Notes under the pieces: model-generated
Databases searched by the model: none
Seen by the model: only the letters and a program-made list of their open reading frames with translations
Told to the model about the DNA's origin: nothing
Assembly (NCBI GenBank): GCA_041862375.1
Contig: JBGVTE010000027.1
Coordinates: 1-64,000 of the forward strand
Reading direction: 5' to 3'
Length of the DNA: 64,000 bases
From: WVZL01 sp041862375
GTDB taxonomy: Bacteria > Acidobacteriota > Aminicenantia > Aminicenantales > Aminicenantaceae
Shown: piece by piece, positions 63,327 to 64,000 of the stretch
Layout: the number at the start of each line of letters is the position of its first letter
Position numbering within the stretch: the first letter of the stretch is position 1
Position numbers and translations under genes: made by a program

Positions 63327-64000
63327 TTACCTCGATTTCTCTTTCTTTTCGGCTTCAGCTTTAACACGGTACTTTTCAAACCACTCCATGAGATAAAGCT
63401 GCTGGAGAAGTCTGTGGGAGGGGCGTCTCCAGCCGTGATATTCCTCGGGCATTCGAACTAGGAGTGTTTCCTTTTTAAGCATTTTCAGAGCTCGGTAGTA
63501 TTCTTCACTCTGGCCCATGGGAGTCCTCAAGTCAGCCTCACCCGTCATAACCATGGTTGGCGTTTTTACGTTGGCAACATAATGAAGGGGTGAGCGGACA
63601 GCGTATTCCATCGGGTCCTCCCAGGGAAATTTTCTGAACTGGTCATACCAGTTTGAGCCGTCGGTAATACCGACAAATGAATGCCAGTTGATTACCGGCC
63701 GCATCGAGACCGCTGCTCTGAAACGGTCAGTGTGTCCCACAATCCATGCGGTTAGGACTCCGCCACCGCTTCCTCCGGCAACAAACAGGTTCTTCTCATC
63801 TATAAATCCTTTTGCGAGCGCAGCATCCACACCTGCCATCAAATCATCGTAATCTTTTCCTGGATAAGAATATTGAATGCCGTTTACAAAATCCTGACCA
63901 TAGCCTGTACTTCCTCTTGGATTCATGTAAAGAACCGCATACCCATTGGCAGCAAAGTTCTGCCATGCCCAGCTAAAACGGACTGAATACATTGCCCATG
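63327..64000 (-). CDS. S9-family peptidase (acylaminoacyl-peptidase/DAP type), N-terminus beyond right edge
   Basis: Only the C-terminal hydrolase domain is in the window, and the frame is open to the right edge (the codons before the internal Met encode Trp-Ala). Motifs: AANGYAVLYMNPRGSTGYGQDF, nucleophile in AGGSGGGVLTAW, acid in TGEADLRTPMGQSEEYY and His in EEYHGWRRPSHR. These fit the S9C/acylaminoacyl-peptidase-like group rather than prolyl oligopeptidase. The propeller domain should lie upstream of position 64000. The tail ends with a Lys/Glu-rich stretch. A short inverted-repeat element lies 16 nt beyond the stop codon. Confidence 0.92.
   Translation of the reverse strand, partial: WAMYSVRFSWAWQNFAANGYAVLYMNPRGSTGYGQDFVNGIQYSYPGKDYDDLMAGVDAALAKGFIDEKNLFVAGGSGGGVLTAWIVGHTDRFRAAVSMRPVINWHSFVGITDGSNWYDQFRKFPWEDPMEYAVRSPLHYVANVKTPTMVMTGEADLRTPMGQSEEYYRALKMLKKETLLVRMPEEYHGWRRPSHRLLQQLYLMEWFEKYRVKAEAEKKEKSR

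Noticed and set aside
1..64000. tRNA, rRNA, CRISPR arrays, prophage or intact transposase
   Set aside because: Looked for in all gene-free intervals; no cloverleaf-like, rRNA-like, regularly spaced repeat or transposase sequence was seen. Without a covariance-model search, a small RNA could still be missed.

Overview
The window looks like a chromosomal segment of an anaerobic, peptide-degrading Gram-negative bacterium with low-to-moderate GC. The best guess is Candidatus Aminicenantes (OP8) or a near relative. This is an inference from gene content: many secreted S9, M20, M28, tricorn and Asp-box proteins, a zinc-ribbon Ser/Thr kinase with a TPR tail, and [NiFe]-hydrogenase plus Hdr genes. 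There is no rRNA or other phylogenetic marker. Most genes are on the minus strand. I see no rRNA, tRNA, CRISPR array, intact insertion sequence or prophage.

Layout. 1-1036: an amidohydrolase cut by the left edge, with a frameshifted 5' end. 1220-5406: a visibly GC-richer three-gene cassette (alkyl-DHAP synthase-like flavoprotein, glycerol-3-phosphate dehydrogenase, diacylglycerol kinase-like) that suggests ether-lipid or glycerolipid synthesis and was probably acquired. 5539-7153: a small winged-helix-like protein and a RecB-family Fe-S nuclease, followed by a kinase relic. 7529-9313: PhoU-like and Na/Pi cotransporter. 9833-11971: ECF sigma factor, anti-sigma factor and an exported protein. 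12472-18516: two prolyl-oligopeptidase-class peptidases and an M20 hydrolase. 18993-23517: a DUF4932-PDZ putative metallopeptidase and a large Ser/Thr kinase. 23656-26933: a frameshifted geranylgeranyl-reductase-type gene, a low-molecular-weight phosphatase, an Rrf2 regulator and a TauE exporter.

26942-43373 is the most distinctive region, a redox and signalling island. One minus-strand operon encodes two single-domain response regulators, HdrC, HdrB, a giant HdrA with an inserted GltD/NfnL-type NAD(P)H module, and a REC-histidine kinase. A second operon encodes a Pyrococcus-type (group 3b) sulfhydrogenase in the order HydB-HydG-HydD-HydA. Its large subunit carries what appears to be its own maturation protease fused at the C-terminus, and its small subunit has Asp in place of one proximal-cluster Cys. 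A Cache-domain histidine kinase and an NtrC-type sigma-54 activator lie just upstream. I find a sigma-54 -24/-12 site in front of each redox operon, and a matching palindrome about 123-124 nt upstream of both. The two operons are therefore probably one regulon linking H2, NAD(P)H and disulfide/sulfur chemistry. TauE/SafE transporters lie beside both.

43645-46429: a PrsW-like membrane protein lacking the protease residues, paired with a trypsin-like protease. 46499-50486: small membrane and lipoproteins, a proline iminopeptidase, and relics of an MFS transporter and an alpha/beta hydrolase. 50698-64000: a second protein-degradation stretch (tricorn protease, M28 aminopeptidase, DUF1460 amidase-like, oligopeptidase B-like, ten-Asp-box secreted protein, S9 peptidase cut by the right edge), with a family of short repeats sitting just 3' of genes. 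The window holds five broken or relic genes, so gene decay or assembly error deserves attention.
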